From assembly GCA_963513935.1 (NCBI GenBank), contig OY740772.1:13362098-13426097 (forward strand): 64,000 nucleotides of DNA, given 5' to 3'. The notes beneath the pieces are model-generated. The model did no database searches. It was not told the DNA's origin and saw only the letters and a list, made by a program, of their open reading frames with translations. The translations under genes were made by a program, and so were the position numbers. Shown here one piece after another: positions 1-12,500 of this stretch (positions are counted from its first letter, which is position 1; each line of letters begins with the position of its first letter). The stretch comes from Aphrophora alni. Its lineage: Eukaryota; Arthropoda; Insecta; Hemiptera; Aphrophoridae.

Positions 1-1893
1 TCTTGACACATTAATTATAAAAATCAGCGAAGTAAAAATGCGGTCAATGGAGCACTGTCAAAACCAGCAAGAATGGAAAGTGGCATAATTCAAGGTTCCT
101 CCATCAGCCCAACTCTTTTCAATATTGCCATACACGATTTAACCAAAGATCTACCAGAAGGAATAGACTGGATTATATTTGCCGATGACGTCACTATATT
201 CGCCACAGCCGTTTCTCCAGACGAAGCTTGCAAACTGCTACAAGGAGCACTAGACAAAACCGTGAAATGGTGCCAGAAATGGTCGCTAGTCTTATCGACA
301 TCGAAAACAGAATGCGCGTTTTTTACCAGGCGAAATACACTCAAAGACTACCAACCCAATCTCTTTATTGGAACCCAAGAGCTAAAAGTCAACAAATGTC
401 CAAAACTGCTAGGAATTTATTTGGACCAGAAACTACTATTCAGCACACACGTAGACGTGGTTAAAAACCAATGCAGCAAGAGGCTTAATACCATAAAAGC
501 AGTAGCAAATAAGAATTGGGGAGCTGATACGTCAACCCTCAAAATGTTTTATACGTCTTTCATAAGATCAAAGATGCTATACTGCGCAGAAGTTTGGGGA
601 GCCGCAGCAAATACACATATCAAAAAGCTGCAACGAATTCAATCTGCCGCACTTAGAGTCATATTGGGTTGTCCAAGCACATCTCCTATTTCAGCGATGG
701 AAATAGAATCACATATAGAACCATTAGACCTGGCTATTAAGAAGCTTTCGATGATAAAATGGCTAAAAATCAAGAGCCTTCCGATTGATCATCCCTTAAC
801 AATGTTGGCACCTACCAAAACCAGACAGTCATTTACATTCCAAATCGAAGCATTAAACGATCTCTTAGAACCCATAGAGCCGCAACAGATCCCGACGGTT
901 TCTGACATTTCACCTTGGGAAGAAAACGACATCTCGATATGCACAACCTTACCATCCGGCAATACCAAAAGCAACACCGAAACCGATAACCTGGATTCCC
1001 TTCGAGATGAAGCTTTGACAATGATCGATGAGAACTATAAAGATTATGTGAAAATTTATACAGACGGTTCGGTGGATCTGGAAAACGGCAATTCCGGCGC
1101 AGGCTTCTTCAACGAACAAACAGGCGAGTGCTACTACATACCAGGATTATCTGCGTCAAGCATGGATGCTGAGATATTGGCCATCAATGCAGCCCTAACG
1201 AGCTGCATTAGCACACCATATCAAGACATTTGCATACTCACCGACTCTAGATCGGCCCTTGAAGGCTTACAAATGAATTCACCCAGTGACTATTACTTCC
1301 GAATATCTGAAATGAAAACTATATACCATGCTCTGAAGAAAAAAGGAAAAAATATCGTCTTCCAGTGGGTTCCATCTCATTGCGGAATAAGCGGCAACGA
1401 GCAGGCAGACAAAATAGCAAAACGTGCCACAAAAATGGGCCCCGTCATGCCACCAAAACTATCGCTAAACAAATGCAAAAATATAATCTGCAAATTAATA
1501 ACAGATGAATGGACACAGAGATGGAGCACCGACACTGTCGGAAGATCGTTATTCGAAATTCAAAAAGCTCCGACGCCTACAAACTGGTACAGAGGTGTCA
1601 GTCGCCACATTGCGACCTTCATTACGAGAGCTAGAGTCGGCCATATCATTACGAACAGCTATCTGAAAAGATTCTGACTAGTCGATTCCGAAACCTGCAA
1701 TAACTGTGGAATGGAGGAGGAAACGCTGAAGCATATACTACTCGAGTGCTCAAACGAAAACACAGCCAGGACGGCCCTTCTGGCAGCACTAAAAGACATT
1801 CCAAACCCCATGAAAATTATGTTGCAAAAGAAAGAGTACTGGGCATTGGCAGCTGCGGTTTACCATGGACACCGAGTCGTCGGCATTACCTGA
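1..1893 (+). pseudogene. Non-LTR retrotransposon ORF2 tail: RT, RNase H, zinc knuckle; broken
   Basis: It enters from the left edge. RT palm blocks are MESGIIQGSSISPTLFNI (73-126) and the catalytic FADD (about 178-189). RNase H follows with IYTDGSVD, an acidic SMDAEILAINAAL, LTDSRSALEGL and FQWVPSHCGISGNEQADKIA. In the same frame after a TGA at 1675-1677 comes CNNCGMEEETLKHILLEC, a CX2CX8HX4C knuckle, ending at TGA 1891-1893. The order RT, RNase H, CCHC fits I-superfamily/LOA-like LINEs. The in-frame stop, plus another stop at 4-6 in this frame, show a dead or nearly dead copy. Antisense to ATAD3 and probably inside its intron 6. Confidence 0.85.
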
Positions 1894-3446
1894 AGCCGGA
1901 AGCTTGAAAGAAGAAGTAAGAAGTAAGTAAAATGAGGAAGAAACTTACCCGCCGACCATCTTGCTCCAGGTCATAGAATCGACGCCTTTGATTATGCTGG
2001 ATTTCCGTTTTCATGGTTCCGAATGGAACACTACTCTACTATCTGCAGAAGATGAATATACACCTTCGTGGGTGGTTATGTGACTTCGTAGTACATCGGG
2101 GTGACTTGGTTCCATTTCGCTAAATGGAACCCTTCATACCTGAACTAAATATACTTTAAGTTGTCTTATATCTTTTACTGTCCCCTGTGAATATGATATA
2201 TGTTATATTGGATTCAAAATTAATTTTTCATTCATAAACCCATTACCACCAAGATGTTTTCTTTATTTAAGATGTAATCTGGATGCAGATTTTCCTAAGC
2301 ATTCAAATTTCTTTACAACCTTTCTTTACTTTTTTCAAAATTTGCATTATCTTTGATAACGAGTTTGGAAATTTCACAGCACCAGTTTCTGGGGATTTCC
2401 ACTTTTATTTCTGATCTGGATAACTTCTGCATACAAAAAATGTATACTGTATTAGAAGAACTATATTATTTTTAAGTGATCTCTAGCAAGGTATTATAAA
2501 TTCACTTAGTACACTGATAAGAACTTAATGTACATACTATTTTTGTAAAAATGTTAGGTAATAGATTTTAAATGTATGTTTTTGGATCATCCTGTACATG
2601 GACAATTATTTTTACACCTTATGTTTATTAATTTATGCCCTAGACTGTAAATTGATATCTTAGTTTGGTTGCCGAAAATCGTTAAAACTTATATTATTGG
2701 ATAATAAAAATTAAATTAAAGTAACATTTGATTCTAATAATTGTGTAATTAAGAACTATGTAGATCTACTCTTTGTTGTTTTTTAGAATATTCGGATACA
2801 TAATTTCCAATTTATCTTGGCTTACTTAGACCACAATAATGAAATAATAAATTATTCACTCAGCCCACAGAGAACGTTTAATATTGTGTTTACAACAAAA
2901 TTGTGAATTTTAAAACATCATAACTCAGTTGTTATTAAAGATAAATGAAACTTCCTTTTAAGTATCTTAAATTGACTTAAGAAATTATGTAAAAATAATA
3001 ATACTGTTACATTTAAACAATTGAGAAAAATCCAATTTTGTCTTTTCAATCCTACTAAACTTTTGTATCGTCCTGTAGATGGCTAAGGTTAAAAGCTTTA
3101 AAATGAGAGGTCGAACATCTTTCTATCTAAAGTCTAAAGTATTTATTGAAATATTAAACCATTTCCATACATTTCTAACACCCTGTATTTTGTGGTTTAT
3201 AACTACAAATTGAGTTAATGAGTTTAGAGTAGAGTATTATATATTACTAAAGATTATATTATGCATTTTGGTGAGAATTTAAGTAATCCTTGTTCCGTAC
3301 ACTGTTCTGTTTATTTTAAAACCAAAGTAATAACAACCAGTCATAGATGGTTGAGTGAGTATTCAGCATTGTGCTCCTGTACAAAAATCTCAACATTTTA
3401 TTCATTTTGTTTACAAAAATATAATATGGATGTTCTAACAACTCAC
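1894..3446. other. ATAD3 intron 6 (visible part), nothing recognised after the LINE
   Basis: 1900-1932 is an A/G-rich AAGTAAG run that is probably the LINE's 3' tail. The rest is AT-rich, without an ATAD3 exon: I looked on the minus strand for the GPPGTGKT Walker A block and did not see it. Confidence 0.6.
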
Positions 3447-3594
3447 CTTAGTCTTTCTTCTAATGTTGGGGCTAGGACAACACCTGACAATGCATCACTA
3501 GGACCAGGTCTTAATTTCTTAATTGTTTGTATTGGATGACGGAAAGTGTCTATTAATGAGAATCTTGAAGTTTCACGAACCAAAGAAGGTTTAC
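3447..3594 (-). CDS. ATAD3: ATAD3 exon 6 (linker before the AAA+ core)
   Basis: The acceptor is TTTCTACAG|GTAAACC. The exon encodes [20 protein letters not shown], then [20 protein letters not shown] and APTLEERLR, and ends CTAAG|GTGAGT. The next exon, expected to lead into Walker A, is not found in 1-3446. Confidence 0.94.
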
Positions 3595-6500
3595 CTGTAG
3601 AAAGTTAAAACAAATCAAGAAAAATAAACCAATAGAAACACAATTCTTTCTATAGTTTGGAAAAACTATGCTTTCATATAAATATATAAGGGCTTGCAAC
3701 AATCTTTTCGGCACCACGTTTGGCGCCACTTGCGACGATCTGCTCTGCCTCGGGGTCAGGATATTTACCTGCACGCGATAGCTCTGATACCCAGCCCTTT
3801 CTTACAGAAAACAGAAGACCGAATTCAAGAAATTGCCGTAATACACCCCTTGACCCGGGATGTATACAACAAAATCTTATAAGTAAGAATTTTACTGATT
3901 TTTTTATGATTTCAATTTTGCTGACGCAGAGTGAGCTGATTTATGACTCTCTCGAGTCGTGCCATTTGGAGAACTATGATCCCTGAATTTAGTTTAGGTT
4001 TTGATCTGACTTACAACTTAACATAAATTTAGAGTAATAAAACTAGATCAAGAAAGTATGCAAAATAAGGTAATCAATGGTTTTAGGATTATTTACTCAA
4101 AATTTATCTCCTCAATTCTATATTATAACATTTACAGACAAATGATTGAATATTGATTTATGTACACGATATATCAACTTGACGTGACATATGATTATTC
4201 TATGAATTTATATATATTGGAATTACCTTTATCTTTAACAATGATAATGATTCTAAATAACCCAATGAGAAATAGGTATTTTTGAAGTTGATGATTTATG
4301 TTTCTTTAAGACAAATGAGAACTTTTGAATTTAAAATTGTCATTGATTCTATATTGTTTAATTTCGATATTTCGGTACCTTATAAAAGCGATGATCGAAT
4401 TCTTGTTCTTTCAGTCTGGATTCCTCCACCAATTTGCAAGGTCCACGGCTTCTTAGGAGGACCGTTCAATTTTCAAGATGGTCCGTTCTACTGTTGGCTT
4501 GAAATCCAGAGAGCGGCTGATGAATGTTTATAGTTGATCCTATCTTCAAAAGCGCAGTTGTGGAAGTTCGAGTGTTCTTTCTTGAATTTGATGATTAATT
4601 AAAGTTGTTCGTTGTGTCTACCAATATTCCCAAATTATGCCAATTTATGGAGTTTGCTGAATTTACATTTATTATTAAGCTTTTAGTTTTTTATTTATAT
4701 CGTAGAAAATTTTACACTGTTCACATCTAAGAATTTTAAGACTAATGTGAACAAAATGTTAAAATGATTTTAAAACTAATACATTTAAGTAATTAGAGTG
4801 ATGCTGATGGTAATACCAGGATAATCAGAATGACCCTCTAAGCTCTGGGAAAGTCATTTTATAGTTTCATCATCCCCACTTTCCAACCAAACATTATGAC
4901 CAAATGTAACTCTTTTATATGTACTCTGTAATATGACTCTTTTTTGAGTTTAGCAATTTGCTTATATCCCCTGTAGCTTTGAAGATAGTATTTTTCTTCT
5001 ATTTTTCTTATGATCCCCTGTGGATTCTACATCAAATTTATCTTAAAACTTTTTTAATTACCTAACTATTGTTTTTTCTCAATATCAGTGTGTTTTCGTC
5101 GAAATCATCATGACAATTTTTGATTTATTTATGTGGGAATTATACTTACTTCTCATGGGCATTGGTTACTAATTCACTACTTAATTGTCAAAAACATTAT
5201 ATTTTGGTTATACGAAAAGATTGTGGTTTTCCTTCCATATAACCATCATATCTCACAAGCCCTATGCCCCATGTTTTTCAAACTTTGCTATATTATCGAG
5301 CTTGAAGAGCCCTATAATAATCATGTAAAATATTTTCAATCTTGAATCTAATTATTATTTATTAACTTTAATATAAAATTTAAATTTTGGATATGACCTT
5401 CTATGGTCTATATCTTATTAATTATTGATTTTCAGGAATAATTTATTTTACATAATTGCATTGTAAGGATGGGACATAGGTTTATAAAAAATTTAAAAAA
5501 CACATTTTTTAAAGAAAATGAGTTTTCATTGTCTTAGAAAACAAGTAAATATTTCAATATTATAAGAGTCTGCCCTTTTGATTTGTAACGGTTTTAGGGT
5601 GAACTACATTCACTGCTTTGTTTCTGCTAAGTAACCCTTTCTATGTTGGTACTTGTAACCTTGGCATTCCTTACAAGTTACCTTGATACGGGCCAAGCCT
5701 TTCTGGTCCGTCTCAGGCTGTTCAAAAAGTAAGTTCCATTTATGAATGGCACACAGAGGAGTAGGGTTAGTGGCGTGATCTTTGCACAGCTGTGTAGAGC
5801 TCAATATGAATGCTAGTGGGAAGGTCATTCACCTGTTTTCATACCAATACAGTCGTTCAAGATGGTCAATACCATCGAAAATCCCACCGATTGTAAAGTA
5901 TGTGTTGTTATTAGTTTTCTATGTGAAAAGAACTATAAGGCAGTAGACATTTATGTGAACTTTGTGTAGTGTATGGAAAGAACATTATGAGTGATAGTGG
6001 TGTTAAAAAAAAGGGGTTGTTTGTTCTCGGATGGACAAACTAATGTTCATGAATTATCAACTATAAATTACAGAATTATTGGATCTTTTATATAAGGTAT
6101 TACAAACGGTTTTGTAACTGTCAAGCTAGGCAACAACAAGTTTTTTGCGCACTGTGTGCTAAACTTTTTCCTGATGATGACGTGGCATGTCGAATTCTGG
6201 TATTGTTTTTTTCATAACAACACACATGTCTTTACAATTGCACAGTTTCAAATGCAAGTTGTTTGATTATCCTCCATACAGCACTAATTTGGCTCATAGT
6301 GATTATCACCTTTTTTCTACCGTCAAAAAATAGCTAGGGCACAGCAGTTTAAAATAACGAAGAGTTGAAAGATAGTGTCAATACATGGTTAAAATCATAG
6401 GTAGCAGAATTCTACAATGAAGGTATTAGAAAACTTCTTCACAGATATGAAAAGTAGCTTAATGAATCAGGAAATTATGTACAAAAATAGGTAAGAGTTG

Positions 6501-9500
6501 TAACTTTAATTTGTGTATAATAAAAACCTCTACTTGTATTGGTGTCTGTTTTTATAACAAAAACGAATTTACAAATAGAACTTGTATGTACAAAATTGGG
6601 TGTTCAGATTGTTCTCAGTCCACTCTCACCTCTTCCAACACACCTCTCTGCTTCGTTTTAAGACAATAGTTTGTATTTACTTACTGTTTTACTGTTCTAC
6701 TCTAAATGAATATTTTCTTTGTTCACAAAAGTATCACTATATATGTAACACCTCTTTAATTAGCTTAAAAATCAGAACACCCGCTTAAATTATCTGTCTG
6801 TCCTACATTACTATTATTGTACACTACCGCTATTTTACATCTAAACTACTAGTTTAACTCTTCGACACATTTTTTAAAAAAATACCCTAACTGTGTTATG
6901 TATTTCAACAATTATTCAGAAAATCAGAACACTAATTTTTTCCCCTTTATCCCCTCATTTTTTGATATATTTTATTACTACAAAACTCATTTTGGACATA
7001 ATCAATCTCAGAAGAGTTTGAGTCAACATCAAAATTATCACCTAGAAGTCTATTTCACTGTTGCGATTAATTATGGCCTACTTGACTCGGCCATACTTCA
7101 CTATACAGAGAAAAAGAGACACTAAAATAAAATATCCAACAGTAATCAAAAGAAAAAAGTTATGCCTACAACAATTAATTGCAATGGTGCATCATCGAGC
7201 TTGTGACCTACTTGAGAAGGGTCCATAACAGTAAAGAGCTGACTGGGTAGCTTGATTGAGTAGACTACATTAGTTAAACTTTAAGAATGAATCCTTCCAG
7301 ACAGGCAACCAGATGTGCTGTGGAGTGTAGTGTAGTAATATAATTTTTGGTTTAATTAATTTTTTTCCCAAATTGCAGCATGGCTAGTTAAATAATTGGA
7401 GCCATGGCGTATGGGGTTTTCTGGAGGCCCAATCCCCAACACGGACGTGTTAATTCATTACTTTAACAAGATGATTTTTTGGGTTTTGCCCAAGGTCAGC
7501 TCTGTGCTTAATTTGTTAATGTATTTTAAATTAAACTCTATAAAGTTGGTTATTATAATGGTGTATGGCCAGATCTGGATTGAGTGTTTTAGACCTCAAG
7601 TGAGCTTGGGACATTGCAGTACGTTATCTAAAATGTAGAGTAGGCTGGGGCTAAATGTAAAGTTGCCACCGGAAATTGATTAGCAATCGTCACATAATAA
7701 CAGTGCATCCTAAAGCCTAAAACAGTGTTAGATAGGTTAACTGAACCTATCCCTACTTGGATTTGATGACAGAACTAACTCAACATGGTTTCATAGTTTC
7801 ACAAAATAGTATTGGCAAAGGTCACAAAACATATTGGTATGCACCAAAATAAACAGTACTGGAACTGAAGCTGTAGCTGGCTTCTCGATCAGCTGTGTTA
7901 ACTTTTGATTATTGCCACGTCTTGGTGATTATTATTTCTTTCTTATTTGAGGTTAGTTTTTGCTGACAAGGTGCTGACTACTGCAGAGAAAGCTTTTATC
8001 GTAGAGCATTATTTTCGCTCATACGAAATTGGACATGCGAGTGGACCAAGTTTGTCACACACTGCATTACGTTTTCAAAAAACCCGCCTAGTTATGCTGT
8101 GATTATTATTATTCAAAAATTTCGAAGAACAGGTAGTGTTTTGACGTAACAGAAGGACTATTCCGGTCGCCCAACTACTGTCTGTACAAATGAAAACCAC
8201 GGAAGAATGTTGCAGCAAGTGTTACAGTCACCGAAAAGAAGCCTAAACTGAATATCTTTGAAACTGAATATAAGCAATACGTTGTTGAGAAGAATGTTTA
8301 AAAACAATGGTGGTTTTCCCTACAAGATACTTAACAAACATTGCTTTCGTTCAAGAAACTTTTAGCAACCGCCTGATCTCCCTTAGAACAAACTTTCCTT
8401 ACCTAGCCCACTCCCCCGATCTTACACCACCTGACGCCTAAGTCTGGGGAATGTTGAATGAGAAGAATTTCTGGTGAAGACAGCAGCTACCATTGTACAA
8501 CTCTAGGAAAAAATAACCATGTGTATAAGGAGCATGAAACAACCCCTCTTCACCAAAATGATGCAAAACCTTCAAAAACGGTACAAATGTTGCTTAAAAC
8601 TAAACGGAGGTCATATGGAACATGTTATTACCTGAGTAACCGATTTTGCTTCCTTTTACTTGTATATGTTGGTAAAACTAGGTAAATAAAATGTTACAAT
8701 TTCAGTACTGTTTATTTTGGCACATACTGTATATCAAACTTACTAAGACATCAGATATCACATTTTAAAATCTATAAATCCAGAAATACATAATACAAAC
8801 TGAACAATTGTTTAGCGTCAAGCAAATAACCAAGAATTATACAGTTAGTCAACTGTATGTGTCTAGGTATTATAATCAATAGATTTAAGAATAACTAAGT
8901 GTTACAATTGACTCTTTAAACATAACAATCTAAAATTACACAATATCAGCACAGCTCAAAAATAACAACTAAATGAAACTTACCTAACCTTGCCTCAATA
9001 TAACGAGCAGTAACCGATGTTGCTCCTTTTGCTGTATAAACACCAAGAGCTATTAATGAGATACCACCAGCTGCTGCGAGCACTTTGTCCCAGTCTGTCA
9101 ATAAGGCTGTTGCTCCAGAGCCAATCAGTGATCCTGCGCTCCTGAAAGCAAAAATGATTCATATATTATTCAAAGTAAACTGTAGCTGAACTGTTAATAC
9201 TTCATGTAATTATTTTTAATTTAATCTTATTTTCTTTCAAAACGTAGAAAAAAAACAATTAAAATTTATTCTAATAAGAGATCAAATCATATTAAACACA
9301 TTTGGAAACCTTATACTTAACTGATATTATTGATTTCAAAATTTATTTGAACGTTACCTTAAAAAATGTAATATTTAGGTGTTATTAGAGTAAAACCAAA
9401 TACCTGTTTTAGTATAACATACAAAACCAAATATTCTAGTGAAATTCTTAGTGAGGAAATTTCACCAGTTGTACAAAAGACTACCATTCATTTCTAAAAA

Positions 9501-12500
9501 TTACAATCTTAAAAAATGATGTAAAAATAATAATAACAATAATAAAATGGGACAATATAGTATGTAAAAAAATATCTTTTCTGAATAAAAAATGGATGTA
9601 GTCTTCCACTCAAAATAATAATATGTGTTCCAAATGCGTTCAATTATATTTTGGTATTTGTGCTTTATTAGAATAAATTTAAATTGAGTTATTTTCTTTA
9701 CGTTTTTGAGAGAACATGATATAAGTAAAAATTTTAATTTTTTGGGCTACAGCTTTTTAAGGAGAGAGTAAAAATGTAACATTTTCTGGACATGTTCTTA
9801 ATATTTTAGCCCAAGGAAGATATTCCAAAAATGTTTGCTAACTAATCAGGTGACTGACACTACACATTTAAAATTTATCACACTAATGCAATTATTTTAT
9901 AATGCATTATAAGATAATCTCATATCTCTCTAAATACTAAACTCAACTTAAAATTATAGCCTAAGTTGGTTTAGAAACAAACTTGACATTTACAAACCAA
10001 TAATATATAATTTAAAGGAAGATCAAACTTAATTAAATATTAAATAAAGTAGTATTTATAATCATACAAGTTTAGTATAATATCATTTTTTAATGTCATT
10101 AAAATCTATTTAATATTTTCATTTATAAAACCATTTTGAAAATAATTATTTGACCATTCCGAAATAACATTCTTGGTTTTTCAACGGTTTTCCTTTATTA
10201 TTTGAGAAAGACTGTATGAACACTTAATAAACTGGAACTTCTCAAAAATATACAGATGCTTTGATGGACCTGAACAACACAAGATCTTGAACAGGTTATT
10301 ATAAAGAGAACACAGGGGAGAGATACTATTCACTAGCTAACATTCACTCAATCTAGCTTTCTATTAGATTGTGATGCAAACTTAAGATTTTTTAACAAAA
10401 CTTGATAAAAATGTATTGGTATCCAAACATTAATATACGAGATGTGCATATTAAATAAACAATATTAGAGAAAGCGCTGAGATCATATTATGAACTCTTT
10501 GGCAGAGACCTTAGACATGACTCAACCTGCATGAAAATATAAACCCTTGTTGTCAAGAAATTGATTGCAACTCGTTGTTTAGTACAATTGTGTTTTCTGT
10601 CGTTTGCCAAAATAATGATAAGTTGAGCACCATGTCAGTTTGAAATTTTTAGTAAAATTGAACAAAACCCAACGGAGTGTTTTCAAATGCTTACTGAAGC
10701 TTATGGGGAAGACTGCATATCTTGACCATGGGTATTTGAGTGCTATAAGAGATTTAGTGAAGGTCATCAGAACATGGAAACCGATGAGCACATTGGACGA
10801 CCTTCTACTTTGACAACCGAAGAAAAAGTAGACAAAATTAGCTAAATTTCTGGAGAAGGATACCGATTCAAGTGTTAGCTGAAACATGAACATTGACAAA
10901 GACACTGTGTGGAAAACTTTACTTTAGAATCTCAACATGAAAAAAGTTTATCCCTAATTGGTCCATAAAGTTCTCACACCAGAGCACCCCACGCCCCAAA
11001 AAACAAGTAAACTTGCACTGATACACTGCAGGAATTGATAAAGACCCTAATCTTTAACAACAACAGAAATCATTATTTGTGATGAAACCAGGATCTCCTC
11101 TTATAAGCCTAAGGCGAAACAAAAGTAAATGCATTGGAAAACACTGTAATCGCCTAGAATGAAAAGGTTGTCAAAAAAGTCCAAAGCTATATGCTCATTG
11201 TGTTGGGCAGATTTTATAAAAATGGATTCCAGAAAGGACAACAGCGAACCAGCATTGTGTATTTATTATAAGAAAGTTTTGAGGAAAAGAATTAGAAAAC
11301 ATTGACCAGGATTGTGGAAAAATGTTTCCAGGCTTGATCAGGATAATACACTTGCCAAGCTCAGAGCGTTCTGCAAAGCAGTTTTTGCCCAACAAACACA
11401 TTACTACACTGAAACATTCTCAATATTCACCAGGACTTATGTGACAGGTTTAATACTGTGTGGCTTTTTCCTTTCCTTAAAGTGAAGTCATATTCTTAAA
11501 GTTAAACATTTTGAGCCACTTGATGAAGTAAAGAAGACAATGGCAAATGTGTTAAAATAATGGACAGAAACTGATCTGCTCTATACCTTCGACCAGAGGC
11601 CAACAAGACTGCATTAGTATGTTAGTGTGAATGGAGACTAAATTGAAGAGGGTAAGCATTAGAATTGTGATCGTCAGAGTGGAGTGGTTGATTCTGATTA
11701 CACATTAACTTGGTTTGGACAAACGGACTGATTATGTGGAGTGTTATTGTTATAGATTCAAACGAAAGGAATAATGACTATTTATATTAATATTGTAGTA
11801 TTTCTACTTACTGTACTGTCACAATCCTTTTTCACTTAATTATCTAACACATTTCGACACTTCATGTAACAATCATTACAGTCAGAAATTTAACAAACAC
11901 AATTAAACATTCACTAAACACATAAATACAAAATACACTGTACATATATCCAAGGTTCTGTTTATCTGTTGTCTTGTTATTTAACAAAAGATAAACAGAG
12001 AACCTTGGATACATGTACAGTGTTTTTGTATTTATGTGTTTAGTGAATGTTTAATTGTGTTTGTTATATGTCTGATTGTAAAGTGTATATACTATTTTGA
12101 AGTGCCTAACAACAACTAGAAAAGATGTATTAACGATAAATCTGAAGATGGCACCATGAAGTGTCGAAATGTGTTGAGATAATTAAGTGAAAAAGGATTG
12201 TGACAGTACAGTAAGTAGAAATACTACAATATTATTCTATTATATTAAACAATCCAGGAGGTTAAAAAAAAAAAGTTGAAAATGATTATTTAATCATTAT
12301 TAAAATTTTAATCATGTTAGCATAAGATAATGACCAGGAATCTTTGTAGAAATAATTATATTTTCTTTTGTAACTATGTTTACTAATAAGTACATTATAA
12401 AATGTCGAGAAGAAGATACACTTCTTATTCAGCAGCTAGGCAGATAGGAATCATAACAAGTTTATAGATGAGTTGTTCATAAATTTAGTTGATTTTTTCA

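Noticed and set aside
3694..3986. Plus-strand open frames of 62 and 88 codons
   Set aside because: The stretch is better explained on the minus strand as an LTR end with a primer binding site.
5610..5828. 72-codon minus-strand frame with [14 protein letters not shown]
   Set aside because: Part of it overlaps the mariner terminus and the zinc-like Cys pair is unsupported by any wider domain.
10579..10905. 108-codon minus-strand open frame
   Set aside because: It is the antisense of the decayed mariner on the plus strand; 11195-11401 (-) is rejected for the same reason.
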